NCBI GenBank assembly: GCA_024275555.1
Contig: JAJRYW010000518.1
Span: 1 to 6,063, forward strand
Length of the DNA: 6,063 nucleotides
Direction: 5' to 3'
From: Calditrichota bacterium
GTDB taxonomy: Bacteria; Calditrichota; Calditrichia; RBG-13-44-9; J075
The position numbers and the translations under genes are program-made. Each line of letters opens with the position of its first letter. The stretch's first letter is position 1. A model generated the notes under the pieces. It was given only the letters and a program-made list of their open reading frames with translations. It was not told the origin of the DNA and did no database searches. Shown here one piece after another: positions 5,707-6,063 of the stretch.

Positions 5707-5813
5707 CGGTAGCCGTCCCGACAAAATCGGGATGTAAACACAGGCTTCAGACTGCGGAAGGGCGCAACCAAAGACTGCGGAGGGGGGGCGCAAGCTGAAG
5801 CTTGCGGCTACCG
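5707..5813. repeat. 107-bp element bounded by a perfect 9-bp inverted repeat
   Basis: CGGTAGCCG at 5707-5715 is the exact inverse of CGGCTACCG at 5805-5813. Inside are two clean hairpins: TCCCGA/TCGGGA (5716-5721 and 5727-5732, loop CAAAA) and CGCAAGC/GCTTGCG (5789-5795 and 5800-5806, loop TGAA). A direct repeat also lies inside, GACTGCGGA at 5750-5758 and 5773-5781, each followed by G-rich sequence and GGGCGCAA. The layered structure is what a dispersed, REP-like intergenic element would show. Multicopy status cannot be judged from one window. Confidence 0.7.
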
Positions 5814-5820
5814 AGGCAGC

Positions 5821-5844
5821 CAGGGAGGCGGCGCAGGGAGGCGG
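5821..5844. repeat. Short GC-rich tandem repeat
   Basis: CAGGGAGGCGG occurs at 5821-5831 and again at 5834-5844, a 13-bp period with a 2-bp spacer. It links the 107-bp palindromic element to the next hairpin. Confidence 0.55.
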
Positions 5845-5846
5845 GG

Positions 5847-5868
5847 ATGCCGGGGCGGGGCCCGGCAT
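5847..5868. repeat. Strong GC-rich hairpin, 8-bp perfect stem
   Basis: ATGCCGGG at 5847-5854 pairs perfectly with CCCGGCAT at 5861-5868 around a six-base loop, GCGGGG. It resembles the ATGCCGGG-type hairpin repeats that I know from many bacterial intergenic regions. No T-tract follows, so it is not a textbook terminator. Confidence 0.7.
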
Positions 5869-5931
5869 GACAGCCTTTGATTCTGAACTACAGCGAAAAC
5901 CAGTAATTAAACTTCACCCAAAATATCGCTT

Positions 5932-6043
5932 CTCGATCCAGTGCTCTGCGCTGGATCGCATTGCCGAGGCTCTGCCTCACATTCCTTGCCAATGGAAGGC
6001 AGGACCCTCCGGAATTTATTCCCGCGCAGGACACTGGAATGAG
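5932..6043. repeat. 112-bp imperfect palindrome made of nested hairpins
   Basis: The outer arms (about 5932-5958 and 6018-6043) are inverted copies, with about 20 of 26 columns matching and one gap. The next layer (about 5960-5980 and 5995-6016) is also inverted, at about 16 of 22. The centre is CCTT(G)CC / GGAAGG, 5984-5999, around AAT. The left half also folds locally: CGATCCAG (5934-5941) with CTGGATCG (5951-5958), and GAGGC (5966-5970) with GCCTC (5974-5978). The element can therefore form either one long stem or several separate hairpins. It is followed by AT-rich DNA up to the window edge. Confidence 0.65.
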
Positions 6044-6063
6044 GTAAAAATATTTGGGAAACC

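Larger units (their letters stand above)
5667..6063. other. 397-bp non-coding stretch packed with palindromic repeats
   Basis: No plausible gene on either strand. The first part (about 5690-5870) is GC-rich and full of hairpins. From about 5871 the base composition is mixed, and it holds a second, larger palindrome. Hairpins here lack a T-run after the stem, so a standard rho-independent terminator for the locus is not evident, although the strong stems could still slow or stop transcription. The elements are listed separately. Confidence 0.7.

Noticed and set aside
4620..5771. 383-codon open frame on the minus strand
   Set aside because: It lies antisense to the clearly recognisable epimerase gene and extends into palindromic repeats. 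Its translation shows no family motif; it is a shadow of a GC-biased gene.
5605..5868. 87-codon minus-strand frame at the 3' end
   Set aside because: It runs through hairpin repeats, and the product is low-complexity Ala/Pro/Ser-rich sequence; not a credible gene.
5789..5868. Rho-independent terminators for the locus
   Set aside because: The stems are strong, but no T-tract follows on the + strand. I list them as repeats only.

Overview
The window looks like part of a surface- or exo-polysaccharide locus of a Gram-negative-type bacterium. Five genes on the + strand encode sugar-building or sugar-modifying proteins: a GT4-type glycosyltransferase (304-1599), a PIG-L family N-deacetylase (2160-2801), a PAPS-type sulfotransferase (2811-3818), a WbqC-family protein (3849-4559) and a D-glucuronyl C5-epimerase-like protein (4668-5666). 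A sixth + strand gene, encoding a GxxExxY / PD-(D/E)XK-type protein (about 1647-2057), sits between the glycosyltransferase and the deacetylase. It looks like an inserted cassette: it is more AT-rich and is bracketed by a 19-bp inverted repeat. The first 99 bases are the 3' end of an unidentified gene. I see no credible minus-strand genes, tRNA, rRNA or CRISPR.

The mix of WbqC, PIG-L, sulfotransferase, C5-epimerase and GxxExxY genes with many repeat-filled intergenic spacers reminds me of environmental genomes from the FCB superphylum and nearby candidate phyla (Calditrichota/KSB1-like). This is a low-confidence impression. There is no phylogenetic marker here.

Layout: 1-99 partial gene; 100-303 spacer with two 65-bp related repeat units 97 bp apart; 304-1599 glycosyltransferase; 1607-2137 GxxExxY gene inside inverted repeats; 2160-3818 deacetylase and sulfotransferase, tightly coupled; 3812-3843 16-bp tandem repeat at the sulfotransferase/WbqC junction; 3849-4559 WbqC; 4548-4638 heptamer-based inverted repeat; 4668-5666 epimerase; 5667-6063 non-coding, packed with nested palindromes (a 107-bp element, an 8-bp-stem hairpin and a 112-bp element).

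Working model (inference): the glycosyltransferase builds part of a glycan containing N-acetylhexosamine and uronic acid. PIG-L exposes a free amine, the sulfotransferase adds sulfate, the epimerase flips glucuronate to iduronate, and WbqC may act on an amino sugar or its acyl group. De-N-acetylation, sulfation and GlcA C5-epimerisation are the chemistries that mature heparan sulfate in animals. None of the proteins has a visible signal peptide or membrane segment, so the modifications would happen in the cytoplasm before export. The other striking feature is that almost every gene junction carries a different short repeat family, several of which run into the start or stop of the adjacent gene.
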